From positions 172,658-236,657 of the forward strand of contig NZ_VSLZ01000006.1 in NCBI RefSeq assembly GCF_010747475.1: a stretch of DNA of 64,000 nucleotides, read 5' to 3'. The notes below the pieces were generated by a model. It saw only the letters and a program-made list of their open reading frames with translations, was not told the DNA's origin and searched no databases. The stretch comes from Halorussus sp. MSC15.2 (GTDB taxonomy: Archaea; Halobacteriota; Halobacteria; Halobacteriales; Haladaptataceae). Below are positions 42,007 through 51,546 of the stretch, piece after piece (positions within the stretch are counted from its first letter, which is position 1; every line of letters begins with the position of its first letter). A program made the translations under genes and the position numbers.

Positions 42007-44361
42007 ATGTCCAGCGCAGCCGACATCCCCTGGGACGGGGCACAGGTGCTGGCTGCGTCGCCAGCTGCGATGGCCGTCATCGAGACCGACCCGGCCGAAC
42101 ACATCGCGGTCAACCAACCGTACGCCGACCTCTACGGGTTTCCACACTCTGATGCGCTCAGTGGTACACCGTGGCCGCAACGCCTCGCTGCCGACGAACG
42201 CGCCCGCATCGAACAGGAAATCTTCCCGGCGTGCCATGAGCAAGACCAGTGGCGCGGCACGGTCACTGGTCTCCATCGCGACGGCACCACCTTCCCACAC
42301 CACCTCTCGATCGCCCGATTAGATGACAGCCACTTCATCTGCACCGCCCGCGAAAGCCACGAACGCCTGACGCGGGACCGCGAGTTGGAACGCTATAAAA
42401 CTATCATCGACACTGTCGACGATGGCATCTACGTGCTCGACGAGAATCTCCGATTTGCCTTCGTCAACGAGGCTATGTGTAAACTGACCGGCTTACAACG
42501 GGAAGACCTCATCGGGACGCCCGTCGTGGACCTGTTCGAGTACGACGACGAGGTCGCCGCCGCGGAGGAGATTCGCAGACGCGCCGTCGAGAACGACACC
42601 AGTATCGGCACCGTTCAAGCGACGGTACCAACCGCCGACGGCGACCGAACTCTAGAAGCGCGGTACCGGCTTTACCCCGACCCCGATGGCGAATATCGGG
42701 GAAGTATTGGCGTTGTGCGTGACGTGACCGACCGCGAGCAGCGCGAACAGGAACTCCGGACCGCCCGCCAGTTCAACGAAGAGCTAGTGGAGAACGCCCC
42801 GTTCGGGATGTTCCGTCTCGACGAGAACTTCCGCATCACGTACGAGAACTCGCGCGCCGAGGAAATCATTGGGCTGCCCGACGACGAAGAGGAGTCGGCG
42901 GCAATCGGGGAGGACATCCGTAATCTTCCGTCAATCGTGGAAACCGGGCAAGCAGACCTGTTTACGCGGCTGCAGGACGGTGAAACCATCGAGTTCGAGT
43001 TCCCGTTCGAGTCGATCTACGGCAAAGAGGCGTACTTCACCGGGCGTGGTGTCCCGCTGTATCGCGACGGCGAGTTCGACGGAGCGGTCCTGATGGCCAT
43101 CGACATCTCGGACCGCAGACAACACGAGCGGGACTTAGAACGCCAGCGCGACGAACTCGAGACGCTCGACCGAATCAACAAACTTCTGCTGGAAATTGCG
43201 CGCGATTTGTTCACCTCACCAACGCGCGCCGAAATCGAACAGATGGTCTGTGACCGGCTAGCCGCATCCGATTTGTACCAGTTCGCGTGGATAGGCGAAC
43301 CAGAGCCCGATGGCAACCGAATCCTTCCCCGCGCCAGCGCTGGGGTTGACGAGGGGTACGTCGACTCGATTACGGTCACGATGACCGAGACAGACACCGG
43401 TCAGGGGCCAGGCGGACGGGCGCTGCGCACTGGCAGCGTGCAAGTCAGTCAGGACATTCGGTCTGATTCGTCGTTCGAACCGTGGCGAGAACAGGCGCTG
43501 GCCCGGGGCATTAAATCGGCGGCCGCCGTGCCGCTAGTCCACGGCGACACCACCTATGGCATTCTGGCGGTGTACGCGACTCGCCCGCTCGCATTCAGTC
43601 ACCGCGAACAAGCCGCGTTCGACACTCTCGGGAACGCCGTCGGCTTCGCCACCAACGCAATCGAGAACCGCAACCTCCTGTTTGCGGACACGGTCGTCGA
43701 ACTCGAGTTCGAGGTGACCGATTCCGACCTGCTGTTCGTCCGGTTATCCGAGCAACTCGGGTGTGACCTCACAATCACTGGCTACGTCGAGTCAGCGGCT
43801 GGTACGTGGAGTGTTTATCTCAGGGTTGACGGCGCTGCTCCGACGGCGGTTCGCGATGTCGCCGTAGCCGATTCGGGTGTAGAGCAGGTGCGCGTCATCA
43901 CCGACGAGGACGACACCGGCTTGCTCGAGTGCGTCATGACGGGGCCTGCGCTGACTGCACTAACAGAACGGGGGGCGATACTGACAGTGGGTCGCGTCGC
44001 TGACGGCCGCGGCCAATTCTGCATTGAAGCACCGCAATCAACGGACGTTCGGCGGTTAGTGGCCCGGCTCCAGACTGTGTATCCGGACTCGACGTTGGTC
44101 GCCCAACGTGAACGTGACCGACCGGTCCAGAAGGCCAGTGAACTACGCCAATCGGTCGCGGAACGGTTGACCGCCAAGCAACAGGAAGCGCTCACGCGCG
44201 CGTACCACGCCGGGTATTTCGAGTGGCCACGCCAGAGTACGGGGAGTGATATTGCGGCGGCGATGGACGTCGCTGAAACCACCTTCCATTACCACTTGCG
44301 GAATGCGTTGGAGACGTTGGTTGCGGCCCTGACCGACATCGGTGACGGATACTACGATTAA
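42007..44361 (+). CDS. Multi-PAS/GAF Bat-type sensor regulator
   Basis: A 784-residue soluble regulator. Three PAS domains (about residues 15-120 SPAAMAVIETDPAEHIAVNQ; 125-245 IIDTVDDGIYVLDENLRFAF; 255-370 LVENAPFGMFRLDENFRITY), a GAF domain (about 385-550), a Bat N-terminal-type domain (VVELEFEVTDSDLLFVRLSE) and HTH_10 at the C-terminus (LTAKQQEALTRAYHAGYFEW, DIAAAMDVAETTFHYHLRNA). Such proteins sense light, oxygen or redox state and activate nearby genes; no conserved GAF cysteine assignment was attempted. It is the probable regulator of the SnoaL and cupredoxin genes downstream. Confidence 0.88.
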   Translation: MSSAADIPWDGAQVLAASPAAMAVIETDPAEHIAVNQPYADLYGFPHSDALSGTPWPQRLAADERARIEQEIFPACHEQDQWRGTVTGLHRDGTTFPHHLSIARLDDSHFICTARESHERLTRDRELERYKTIIDTVDDGIYVLDENLRFAFVNEAMCKLTGLQREDLIGTPVVDLFEYDDEVAAAEEIRRRAVENDTSIGTVQATVPTADGDRTLEARYRLYPDPDGEYRGSIGVVRDVTDREQREQELRTARQFNEELVENAPFGMFRLDENFRITYENSRAEEIIGLPDDEEESAAIGEDIRNLPSIVETGQADLFTRLQDGETIEFEFPFESIYGKEAYFTGRGVPLYRDGEFDGAVLMAIDISDRRQHERDLERQRDELETLDRINKLLLEIARDLFTSPTRAEIEQMVCDRLAASDLYQFAWIGEPEPDGNRILPRASAGVDEGYVDSITVTMTETDTGQGPGGRALRTGSVQVSQDIRSDSSFEPWREQALARGIKSAAAVPLVHGDTTYGILAVYATRPLAFSHREQAAFDTLGNAVGFATNAIENRNLLFADTVVELEFEVTDSDLLFVRLSEQLGCDLTITGYVESAAGTWSVYLRVDGAAPTAVRDVAVADSGVEQVRVITDEDDTGLLECVMTGPALTALTERGAILTVGRVADGRGQFCIEAPQSTDVRRLVARLQTVYPDSTLVAQRERDRPVQKASELRQSVAERLTAKQQEALTRAYHAGYFEWPRQSTGSDIAAAMDVAETTFHYHLRNALETLVAALTDIGDGYYD

Positions 44362-44433
44362 CTACCACCGAGCCGACGTGAGAATTCAGGTCGGCTGACG
44401 GCCGTCTCGTCACCAACCCGGTCGTTCTCGTTG

Positions 44434-44880
44434 TTAGTCGTCGGTGAGTCCGAGTTGCTCGAAAATCGCTTGCTGGTCGAAGTAAGCGCGGTGTTCGTGG
44501 ATGACGCCGTCCGCAACGCGATATTTGGACATTTCACGCACTTTCACTTCCCGGCCGGTCGGTGGAATCCCATCGAATTCTCCTTCGTGGGTCATCGTGA
44601 TGGCTGCCTCGTACATCACCAGGTCGTCGCTCGACACCATGTCGAGAATCGTCACGTCGAAGTCGGGAAACCCGGCCGCCACCCCGTGCATGAACGCTTC
44701 GAGGCCGTCCCGGCCGTGAACCTCGCCTGCAGGCCCGGGAACCCCCTCCTCTGGAGCCGCCGGGTCGTACATCACAAACGATTCGGCGACGAGGTCCGGA
44801 ATCGCGTCATAATTCTGTTCGTTCCACATGTCGACGTAGTCGGTCACGAGTTGCTCAGATTTCGGTGTGGCTTCTGCCAT
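44434..44880 (-). CDS. SnoaL-like ester cyclase family protein
   Basis: A 148-residue cone-shaped alpha+beta-barrel protein: LVTDYVDMWNEQNYDAIPDL, ESFVMYDPAAPEEGVPGPAG, GLEAFMHGVAAGFPDFDVTI, GEFDGIPPTGREVKVREMSK, YRVADGVIHEHRAYFDQQAI. This is the SnoaL/ester-cyclase pattern (GIPPTGRxV). Substrate unknown. It converges on the Bat gene and resembles the 45157 protein (EQLGLTD ending in both), so one probably arose by duplication. Confidence 0.85.
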   Translation of the reverse strand: MAEATPKSEQLVTDYVDMWNEQNYDAIPDLVAESFVMYDPAAPEEGVPGPAGEVHGRDGLEAFMHGVAAGFPDFDVTILDMVSSDDLVMYEAAITMTHEGEFDGIPPTGREVKVREMSKYRVADGVIHEHRAYFDQQAIFEQLGLTDD

Positions 44881-45156
44881 AGGTTGTCCACCCCGCGGTA
44901 GACTGTGCCGTTAGTTGGCTTAAGAACCGCCTCTAGATAGCCCTAGTGAACCACCACACGTCGTGCAAATTCGAGGCGAGTCGAGTATGCCCGGCAAATC
45001 ACCAGTTACTGGCGGGGCAGTATCGTCGAAGCAGTGGCCAACTGTCACGGAGCTACAACCTCCTAATCATGCGCCTAGGGTTAGTTTGAGAGGTACTTTA
45101 CGTGGACGTCCAATGTAGCACCCTTGCTCTCCCCACGACGGAGAGTGTGACAAGAC

Positions 45157-45582
45157 ATGGCAACCGAAGTCCAAAGCGTGAAAGATGTCGTGCGGCGCTA
45201 CACCGAGGACGGGTACAACGACGCGAATCCCGCCATAATCGAAGAGACGGTGGCGGAGGACGTGGTCGTCCACGGCCTTCCCGGCGCGGACGGGCCCGTG
45301 CGCGGTGTCGACGCGTACCTCGAGTGGGCCGGCGAACTGCTCAAAGCAATTCCCGATGCACACGCCGAGATCGAGGCGTTGCTCGCAGAGGAGAACATGG
45401 CGGCAGTCCACTGGACGATGAGTGGCACTCAAGAAGGCGAATTAGGTGACTTGCCGCCAACCGGCGAGCCGTTCAGCATGCGCGCGCTCGCACTGTTCCG
45501 GTTCGAGGACGGCCAAATCGCCGAAAAATGGTACGTGGCTGACGAAGTCAGCATGCTGGAGCAACTCGGGCTCACGGACTGA
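45157..45582 (+). CDS. SnoaL-like ester cyclase family protein, second copy
   Basis: A 141-residue SnoaL-fold protein: VVRRYTEDGYNDANPAIIEE, VVVHGLPGADGPVRGVDAYL, MSGTQEGELGDLPPTGEPFS, ALFRFEDGQIAEKWYVADEV. It shares the C-terminal EQLGLTD with the 44434 protein. It is the first gene of a plus-strand run with the two cupredoxins (77 bases to the next). Small-molecule cyclase or isomerase activity is family-level knowledge only. Confidence 0.85.
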   Translation: MATEVQSVKDVVRRYTEDGYNDANPAIIEETVAEDVVVHGLPGADGPVRGVDAYLEWAGELLKAIPDAHAEIEALLAEENMAAVHWTMSGTQEGELGDLPPTGEPFSMRALALFRFEDGQIAEKWYVADEVSMLEQLGLTD

Positions 45583-45659
45583 CAAACCGGGAGCCCGACC
45601 ACACGACGCCATCCCGCGACAATCGATGCGACCACCACCGACCAATTGGAGGACCACTA

Positions 45660-46505
45660 ATGACATCATCCACAGACGACTCGACCGACGATGCACCTGC
45701 CGACGCGAGCCGTCGCTGGCCCGATATCGGGCGACGCCCGCTGTTGAAAGCACTCGGCATCGGTGCTGCACTTCCGCACGCCAGTGGCGTCGCCGCTGCT
45801 GGGGACGACGCGGTTGCCGCGCGAGACAGCGTGAACACAGACGCCGACCAAATCCACCCCGTGTTCGGCTACCCCGTGACGGACGTCGCGGACATCCCGG
45901 AGTCGCTCGCGCCGGATCACGAGGTCGAACTCCACCGGGTGTTCCCGGAAAATCCCGACAACCCGAAGCACCCGTCGATCTTCCACTTCGAACCGAGCGG
46001 CCTGCACGTGGACACCGACGACATCGTCCAGTTCACGTACGAGAGCCCCAACCACACGGTTTCGCCCTACCACCCGGGACACGGCTTCCAGCGGCGAGTG
46101 CCGGAAGGCGTCCCGCCGTTCTCGTCGCCGCTCGTGAAGAAGGACGGGGCGTGGCTCTACCGGTTCACGCAAAAGGGGCTGTACGACCTGTTCTGTGGCG
46201 TTCACGAAATCGCAGGAATGACGATGCGACTCGTCGTCGGCGACCTCGCCGAGGAGGACGTCCCGGACTACGAGGACACGTTCGAAGCCGAACCGCCGCT
46301 CTTCCCGCCGGTTCCCGCGGAGTTGCTCGAACACGAACTCGAAGCGACGAGCGACGAGAACGAGGACATCGAGTGGACGTGGCTAACCGCACCCGAAGTC
46401 CTCGACGCGGACGCGCTGGACCCGGCGACGATTCAGGATGCAAGCACGGTGCCGTTCAAGAACGTCGCCGACGAACTCGGCGTCCCGTTCGATCCCGACC
46501 ACTGA
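45660..46505 (+). CDS. Tat-exported cupredoxin (halocyanin-like)
   Basis: A 281-residue protein preceded by GGAGG seven bases before ATG. Tat-type signal IGRRPLLKALGIGAALPHAS. The type-1 copper ligands are visible: His132 in SPNHTVSPYH, Cys179 and His182 in FCGVHE, Met187 in AGMTM (C-x2-H-x4-M spacing). It is larger than ordinary halocyanins, with an acidic C-terminal extension of about 90 residues. Likely role: extracellular or membrane-surface electron carrier. Paralogue downstream at 46654. Confidence 0.85.
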   Translation: MTSSTDDSTDDAPADASRRWPDIGRRPLLKALGIGAALPHASGVAAAGDDAVAARDSVNTDADQIHPVFGYPVTDVADIPESLAPDHEVELHRVFPENPDNPKHPSIFHFEPSGLHVDTDDIVQFTYESPNHTVSPYHPGHGFQRRVPEGVPPFSSPLVKKDGAWLYRFTQKGLYDLFCGVHEIAGMTMRLVVGDLAEEDVPDYEDTFEAEPPLFPPVPAELLEHELEATSDENEDIEWTWLTAPEVLDADALDPATIQDASTVPFKNVADELGVPFDPDH

Positions 46506-46653
46506 GCGGCGGCGCCGGCACGACTACGACCGACACTGAGAGCGGCACAACACCGAACTCACTGAACGCGACTCCACGACAGCAACACCATGACACCAAA
46601 CGACACCGTAGCGGCGCGGCGCGTCCAGCGAGCATAACACAGGAGGGGGTTAC

Positions 46654-47445
46654 ATGACGCACGACAACACGACCGATTGGGTGGACAGACGGAGCGTTCT
46701 CAAAACGAGTGCGGCACTCGCCGGAATCAGCACGCTCGGCGGGGTTAGTGACGAGGCGGTCGCGCGGAAGAGGACACCGGACGCCGACGATGCCAGTGAT
46801 ATCGACCCGGTGTTCGGACTGCCGCTCGCCGTGGGGCAGGCCGTGCCGGACGGAATCGACCCAGTGCACGTGGTCGAGTTAGACGCCGTAGAGAAGAAGA
46901 AGGACGAAGACATCCACGAGGGATTCCCGATGCGACCGGACCCCGAGAACCCGGACCAGATGGTGGAGGCCGAGGAGGAATTTCTGTTCGACCCAGTGGG
47001 GGTACGGATTGCTCGGGGCGATGTCGTTCACTTCAAATCCGTGGCACACCTTCACACCGTGACGGCGTTCCATCAGAAGTGGGGTGAGGCCGAGGAGTTC
47101 CTGAAAATTCCGACGCGGATACCCGACGGAACCCCCGGGTTTCATTCGCCACTCCTCATGGAGGACGCCTCGTGGCTCTACACATTCAACGAGCCCGGCG
47201 TGTACGACATCTTCTGTCTCCCGCACGTGTCGTTCGGGATGGTGCAGCGCGTCGTCGTCACCGATTCGGAGACGGATGCGGCTACTCTCTCTGCGCCGTC
47301 GGGGAAGACGTTCCCGAATGCGATGGCCGTCTTGACGGCGCCGGAGCTCCAGCCCCAACACATCGTCGAGGCCGGAACCGTCGGGTGGGGTGACCTGACA
47401 CTACAACAGAGTCCCCCGGAGGAGACCACCACGACCACGAGATAA
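46654..47445 (+). CDS. Tat-exported cupredoxin, second copy
   Basis: A 263-residue protein with GGAGG eight to twelve bases before ATG. Signal VDRRSVLKTSAALAGISTLG. Copper ligands: His132 or His134 in AHLHTVTAFH, Cys188 and His191 in FCLPHV, Met196 in SFGMV. It shares the DPVFGLP/HPVFGYP segment and overall order with the 45660 protein, so they are tandem paralogues. The Thr-rich tail (ETTTTTTR) may be a cell-surface stalk. The 3' end overlaps the AbrB-like gene antisense. Confidence 0.85.
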   Translation: MTHDNTTDWVDRRSVLKTSAALAGISTLGGVSDEAVARKRTPDADDASDIDPVFGLPLAVGQAVPDGIDPVHVVELDAVEKKKDEDIHEGFPMRPDPENPDQMVEAEEEFLFDPVGVRIARGDVVHFKSVAHLHTVTAFHQKWGEAEEFLKIPTRIPDGTPGFHSPLLMEDASWLYTFNEPGVYDIFCLPHVSFGMVQRVVVTDSETDAATLSAPSGKTFPNAMAVLTAPELQPQHIVEAGTVGWGDLTLQQSPPEETTTTTR

Positions 47446-47703
47446 CCTCCGGCTCAACCCCTCTCTGCATGAGCCACGCCACCTCGCCATCGTAACAGTC
47501 GCCGGGGGTATTGCGTCACTACACAATCGGTTATCGACCTTCCCAATCTCCCACTTGCCCTGCTCGACTTGCGTCACCCGCAACTGCTGACCGTCGATGA
47601 TGCTCCCGTCCTCCTCGAGCGACCCCTCGGCTCGAAGCTCGCTCTTCGGCAGAAACACCGTGCCACTCGTCTCGCCGATTTGGATGAGTTCGTGGAATGG
47701 CAT
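47401..47703 (-). CDS. AbrB-like small protein with altered C-terminus
   Basis: MPFHELIQIGETSGTVFLPK, SELRAEGSLEEDGSIIDGQQ, LRVTQVEQGKWEIGKVD matches the truncated copy at 29250-29423. After KVD the sequence turns into an Arg-rich tail that is antisense to the cupredoxin gene, so the original stop has probably been lost by a small deletion or frameshift. The first 55 residues form an AbrB-type swapped hairpin (inference). It may be an orphan antitoxin or regulator. Confidence 0.55.
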   Translation of the reverse strand: MPFHELIQIGETSGTVFLPKSELRAEGSLEEDGSIIDGQQLRVTQVEQGKWEIGKVDNRLCSDAIPPATVTMARWRGSCREGLSRRLSRGRGGLLRGTLL

Positions 47704-47852
47704 GGTCGGTGAAGTTGTATTTGATTCTAAGACCGCTTCAACCGTGGTTCAATTACACTCCATGTCTTGTTTTACGAATCTCTTAGGATGCTCGTTCTCT
47801 CTGGTGAACCGGGGGATTCCGTAGCCGGAACCGTGGAATCCGACATCGAATC

Positions 47853-47960
47853 ATGAACGCAGACACCAGTATCGACGACAGAATCGTACTCCAACCGGAA
47901 TCGACTAGCGAGCAACAACTGCTGAACCTGCGCATGGACGCGGTCAACGCCAAAAATTAA
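47853..47960 (+). CDS. 35-residue ORF, possible gene fragment
   Basis: ATG 47853 to TAA 47958-47960: NADTSIDDRIVLQPESTSEQ, QLLNLRMDAVNAKN. The acidic composition looks coding, but no relatives are recognised and it may be the start of a lost gene. The following 328 bases (47961-48288) are AT-rich and hold no supported feature. Confidence 0.3.
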   Translation: MNADTSIDDRIVLQPESTSEQQLLNLRMDAVNAKN

Positions 47961-48288
47961 ATATTGAATGTTTCTGGCCGGTTACTGCCCAGGATGAAAT
48001 TCTGCCGAAGTGAATTTGCGATACACTATACTCACGTAATCTATTTCCGAACCGAAGGTTACAGCGAGGCTCTAGCCTACAAAAGGTACAATCACCAGAT
48101 AAATTGCAGAAGGGCCAAATTAGAACAGCACGCCATGATTAGGATATACTTCTTGTCTCTTTAATGTTTGTCAACTACCTATGATGACTGAATGAGTTCA
48201 CCTCCGGAATGATGCAACTAGTGACAAGAACGAACCAAAACACTTTGATGGAGGAACCTTGAAGTAGAACGCACAGGAAGTGTTCAAT

Positions 48289-48552
48289 ATGAGTGAGACC
48301 GTTAAGTCGAAGTTCACAGTCGAAGATATCATGAAAAATGATATCTGGCTCAAAGATTTAGAACGCGGCCTCACTGTCGCTGTTGAAGCTAGTGGAATGG
48401 AGTACTCTTCGGACATCCGGAAGAAAATCAACCAACTCTCCGAAGGTGATACGATTGCGGCGGAACTAGAGAGCCGTAACTCACTTCGAACCATCTGGGC
48501 CTTCGAAGACATTGAGCGTGAGCAAGTTAGCCGTAGTAGAGCGCGCGTCTAA
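48289..48552 (+). CDS. Small hypothetical protein
   Basis: An 87-residue protein from ATG 48289 with AGGAAG about ten bases upstream: SETVKSKFTVEDIMKNDIWL, KDLERGLTVAVEASGMEYSS, DIRKKINQLSEGDTIAAELE. Predicted mixed alpha/beta with a helical N-terminus. The family is unknown. It converges on the membrane protein gene with one base between their stops (48552/48554). Fairly AT-rich. Confidence 0.55.
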   Translation: MSETVKSKFTVEDIMKNDIWLKDLERGLTVAVEASGMEYSSDIRKKINQLSEGDTIAAELESRNSLRTIWAFEDIEREQVSRSRARV

Positions 48553-48553
48553 C

Positions 48554-49591
48554 CTATTGGTACCAGTTCGGACTATCTCGGCGCTTCCATGCCGGCTCAT
48601 CCTCGTCTTCTTCATCTACCTTCTCGTGAATTGCGAGGAAGTCCGTCAACAGATACTCAATGAACTCCTCCTCAAAGTCTTCTTTTAGTTCCCAGAAGAA
48701 GTAGAGCAACACCGCGTACCCGAGACAGAGCATCCAGATGGGCGTCCAAAACTCGACGATTACAGGTTTCCAAACCGTGAGACCAACAAACTCGGCGAAC
48801 ACGGTGACCTGCTCTGAGAATCCTCGTGCGACAACCACGGTAACCATTAGCAATAGCGAAAAGTAGCAGGCAATCCACATTCCTCGATGGAAATTACGAA
48901 TCGCCTGAAAACGGAGTGCTCTGGAACTTGCAGCCACGGATTCTATATCGCTGGAAATCAGGTGCAGTAAGTCCCCGTACTGGTCGTACTTACGGTCTAA
49001 ATCGTATTTCTTCCGGCAGATTGCCCACGTTTTTCCAGCGAGTGTCACGTCGGACAGCGGCCGGTCACGTTTAATCCGAACCATTGCCGCGGCTTCGATT
49101 ACCGCTCGGTACCAGCGGGCAGGCACCCGCACAAATCTCTCAACTATGGTCTCACTGTCTAGTACCCCTTCGCCGACAGATACATCAGTATCCCCTTCGA
49201 CTGGGTCGCCGTTTAGGTAATTGTCAAGGTTCCACTCTTCAGTCTCCTCCGGATGGAGCCACGAATAGACGGAGTACAGACATGGATGTGCTGTCGGAAA
49301 CTCATCGAAATCCAATGCCGCTGACTTACCGAGACTCTGGTTGACGAGAATCGAATTTCGAAAAGTTTCTCGTTTGCCGACTGCCCGCGCCGCGTAACTT
49401 TGAATCAAGTGCCCGAGGGCAAACGCTACTACCCCCAGCAGAAACACCGCAGCAAGCGGTGATGAACCAATCTGCGTCACGCGGTCCGGCGGGAGTAACG
49501 CAATGATACTTCCCATGAGTAGAATACCCGGTACGAAGTTCCCCAAAAGATCGAATACCGAGAGGTCCCCAAAGATTCGACCGATTGGCAT
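48554..49591 (-). CDS. Membrane protein of unknown function
   Basis: A 345-residue protein with two N-terminal helices (LLGNFVPGILLMGSIIALLP, AVFLLGVVAFALGHLIQSYA), a large cytoplasmic middle rich in Arg/Asp (SDVTLAGKTWAICRKKYDLD), and two C-terminal helices (MWIACYFSLLLMVTVVVARG, WTPIWMLCLGYAVLLYFFWE). The architecture FDLLGNFVPG is seen in uncharacterised membrane proteins of mobile or defence regions as I recall it. No catalytic motif. Confidence 0.65.
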   Translation of the reverse strand: MPIGRIFGDLSVFDLLGNFVPGILLMGSIIALLPPDRVTQIGSSPLAAVFLLGVVAFALGHLIQSYAARAVGKRETFRNSILVNQSLGKSAALDFDEFPTAHPCLYSVYSWLHPEETEEWNLDNYLNGDPVEGDTDVSVGEGVLDSETIVERFVRVPARWYRAVIEAAAMVRIKRDRPLSDVTLAGKTWAICRKKYDLDRKYDQYGDLLHLISSDIESVAASSRALRFQAIRNFHRGMWIACYFSLLLMVTVVVARGFSEQVTVFAEFVGLTVWKPVIVEFWTPIWMLCLGYAVLLYFFWELKEDFEEEFIEYLLTDFLAIHEKVDEEDEDEPAWKRRDSPNWYQ

Positions 49592-49839
49592 CGTCCTTAA
49601 TCATCACACCTCTTATTAATAAAAGCGTCTAAAATGGGACTTACTGTCTGGCGAATTTTCGCTGACGCCTACCAGGCAAACGTCGAACTTCCTTGAATAG
49701 ACGGTATGACAATCAGATATGGACAGAACATGGCGATGTTTGACAGTTGTAGTAGCAACGGATATCAGCCACCTGTTATCATAGCTGTCCGTCACAGCTA
49801 CAGGAATCCACGTTTGTCCTCATAAGAAATATCTTCAGA

Positions 49840-50526
49840 CCCGTCCGCCAGAGCCTCGGCGCGGACATCTCCGGGTCGCTATTCGGCTCCACCAATAACG
49901 TCCTCGTCGAAGGCTACACCGACAAACTCTATCTCAAAACCTTTAGCGAGTTCTTCCGCCGACAGGGCGAGGACACTACGTTCGACTACCAGACCAGCCT
50001 CGTGGACGTAGACGGCTCGAAAACCGAGTACATGGTCAGGTTCCTCGACGCCGAGAACTATGACTACACCATATTGCTGGATGACGACGACGCCGAGGAT
50101 GCAAAGTCCCACAAGGAGACGCTAGTCGAGAAGGATGTTGACGAGGACCGCATTGTCCTCGTGAGCGACGTATTGGACGACACCGACGAGGGCACTCCGG
50201 TCGAAATCGAGGATTTGCTCCCGGCTGATATCTTCTGCGAGGTCGTCGCCGAGCAGTAACCCCGTGACGATATCGACCCCGACGATTTGGTCAAGGAGAC
50301 GGGCGACGAGTATCAAACGATGCCCGATGTGGTGAAGGCGAAACTACAGGAGATTGAACAGGGTGAACTCCAAGTAGGCGGTTTTGACAAAGGCGATGTC
50401 GCGGAGACCATCTGCGACCGAATTGCGAGCGGAGATTACGGGAAGGACGAGTTGGACACGGAGACCGTCGAGGCGTTTGGTGACTTGGTTGGGAAACTTT
50501 GTAACCAGATAAAGGACGACGAATAG
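49840..50526 (+). pseudogene. OLD-family TOPRIM nuclease, C-terminal part with one stop
   Basis: The open frame encodes VRQSLGADISGSLFGSTNNV, LVEGYTDKLYLKTFSEFFRR (TOPRIM Glu), YDYTILLDDDDAEDAKSHKE (DxD) and DIFCEVVAEQ, then TAA (50257-50259), and continues in the same frame PRDDIDPDDLVKETGDEYQT to TAG 50524-50526. OLD nucleases have an ABC ATPase N-terminal domain, which is absent. The fragment is probably a relic of a phage-defence gene; the stop may replace a Tyr codon. Confidence 0.65.
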
Positions 50527-50647
50527 GCGGATTCTGTCTCTGAACCGCTTCATTTCCACAATCTATTGAGCTGTTCCTTTGCCATTGCTGCGAATCTTAA
50601 AATGGAACTTTTTATCTGTTTCAATACTAAACTTGGATTTGACACAT

Positions 50648-51268
50648 ATGCAGATACCGAATTGGCTAGGTGATATTCCATCTTTATTCCGTCCTCATAT
50701 ATTTGCTCTACTCGTACCTGTAATTCTTTTTTCTTTGTCGTTGTTTCTAACAAGGAACTATGTGAATAAATTGGTAGAGCGGATATCAATTACAGCACCT
50801 CGAATAATGGCCTTGTCGTTTCTATTCGTGATATCTACTACAGTAACAGGTGCCGTGGATGTTGGAACCTTAGCGTATTTGCTTTGTGCATTTACCGCGG
50901 TTTTTACTGTTTTTCCAGTCTACTGCAGAGACAAGGTTATCGAAAGAGAAGAGGTGGCATTATATCCTGATTCAGTTTCTGTCATATTTATACTACTAGT
51001 TTTCGGCCTAAAGATATTTCCGTCTCCTAAGTTTATACCTGCCGATTCTAGAGTGAATGGGATTCTTCTCCTGTATATCTGCCTCGGTACGTTTGTAACG
51101 TTCACTGGCGCTGTCTATCACTATCGTATGAAAGAAAATGAACCGAAAGGAAATTCAGGGAATGGCGGAGATAGTGATTCAGCAGTTGATGGATCGGGGG
51201 ATAGAGATTCGTCAGGCCTACCGGAAGTAGATGGGAAAAAAGACTCTCGATTCAAACCACGGTACTGA
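50648..51268 (+). CDS. Five-helix membrane protein, AT-rich
   Basis: A 206-residue protein from ATG 50648 (MQIPNWLGDIPSLFRPHIFA) with five membrane segments (FALLVPVILFSLSLFL, MALSFLFVISTTVTGAVDVG, LAYLLCAFTAVFTVFPVYCR, SVIFILLVFGLKIFPS, ILLLYICLGTFVTFTGAVYH) and a Gly/Ser/Asp-rich soluble tail. The base composition is far more AT-rich than its neighbours, a sign of transfer, perhaps from a virus. No family recognised. Confidence 0.6.
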   Translation: MQIPNWLGDIPSLFRPHIFALLVPVILFSLSLFLTRNYVNKLVERISITAPRIMALSFLFVISTTVTGAVDVGTLAYLLCAFTAVFTVFPVYCRDKVIEREEVALYPDSVSVIFILLVFGLKIFPSPKFIPADSRVNGILLLYICLGTFVTFTGAVYHYRMKENEPKGNSGNGGDSDSAVDGSGDRDSSGLPEVDGKKDSRFKPRY

Positions 51269-51281
51269 TTATACGATATGT

Positions 51282-51465
51282 CTAACCGCTCTCCTGCTGC
51301 TCAGCGCGCTCCATCAGTTCGACGAACGCACCCTTCGGAATAGCTGTAGTATCTCCGGCCATCTTGATGTAATAGTCGGCGGCGCGGTCGATGGCCTTAC
51401 TTTTGGTGGTCTCACTGGTCGCTTCAAGGGGGGTTCTCCAGCCGACGCTCGCGCGAGTCGGTCAT
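51282..51465 (-). pseudogene. Second member of the small conserved family, frameshifted at a C6 run
   Basis: From ATG 51463-51465 the frame reads TDSRERRLEN and hits a stop at a run of six C (G on the plus strand, near 51429-51434). Dropping one base continues LEATSETTKSKAIDRAADYY, IKMAGDTTAIPKGAFVELME, RAEQQESG to TAG (51282-51284). It is homologous to the frameshifted gene at 1077-1368. Both family members in the window carry the same type of lesion at different places. Confidence 0.6.
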
Positions 51466-51546
51466 TCTGAGCCGCATATTTTTGCGCACTCCCCCGGATT
51501 CCTAGTTTTATCGGGTAACTAAAATCAGGTTCGTATATAAACGAGG

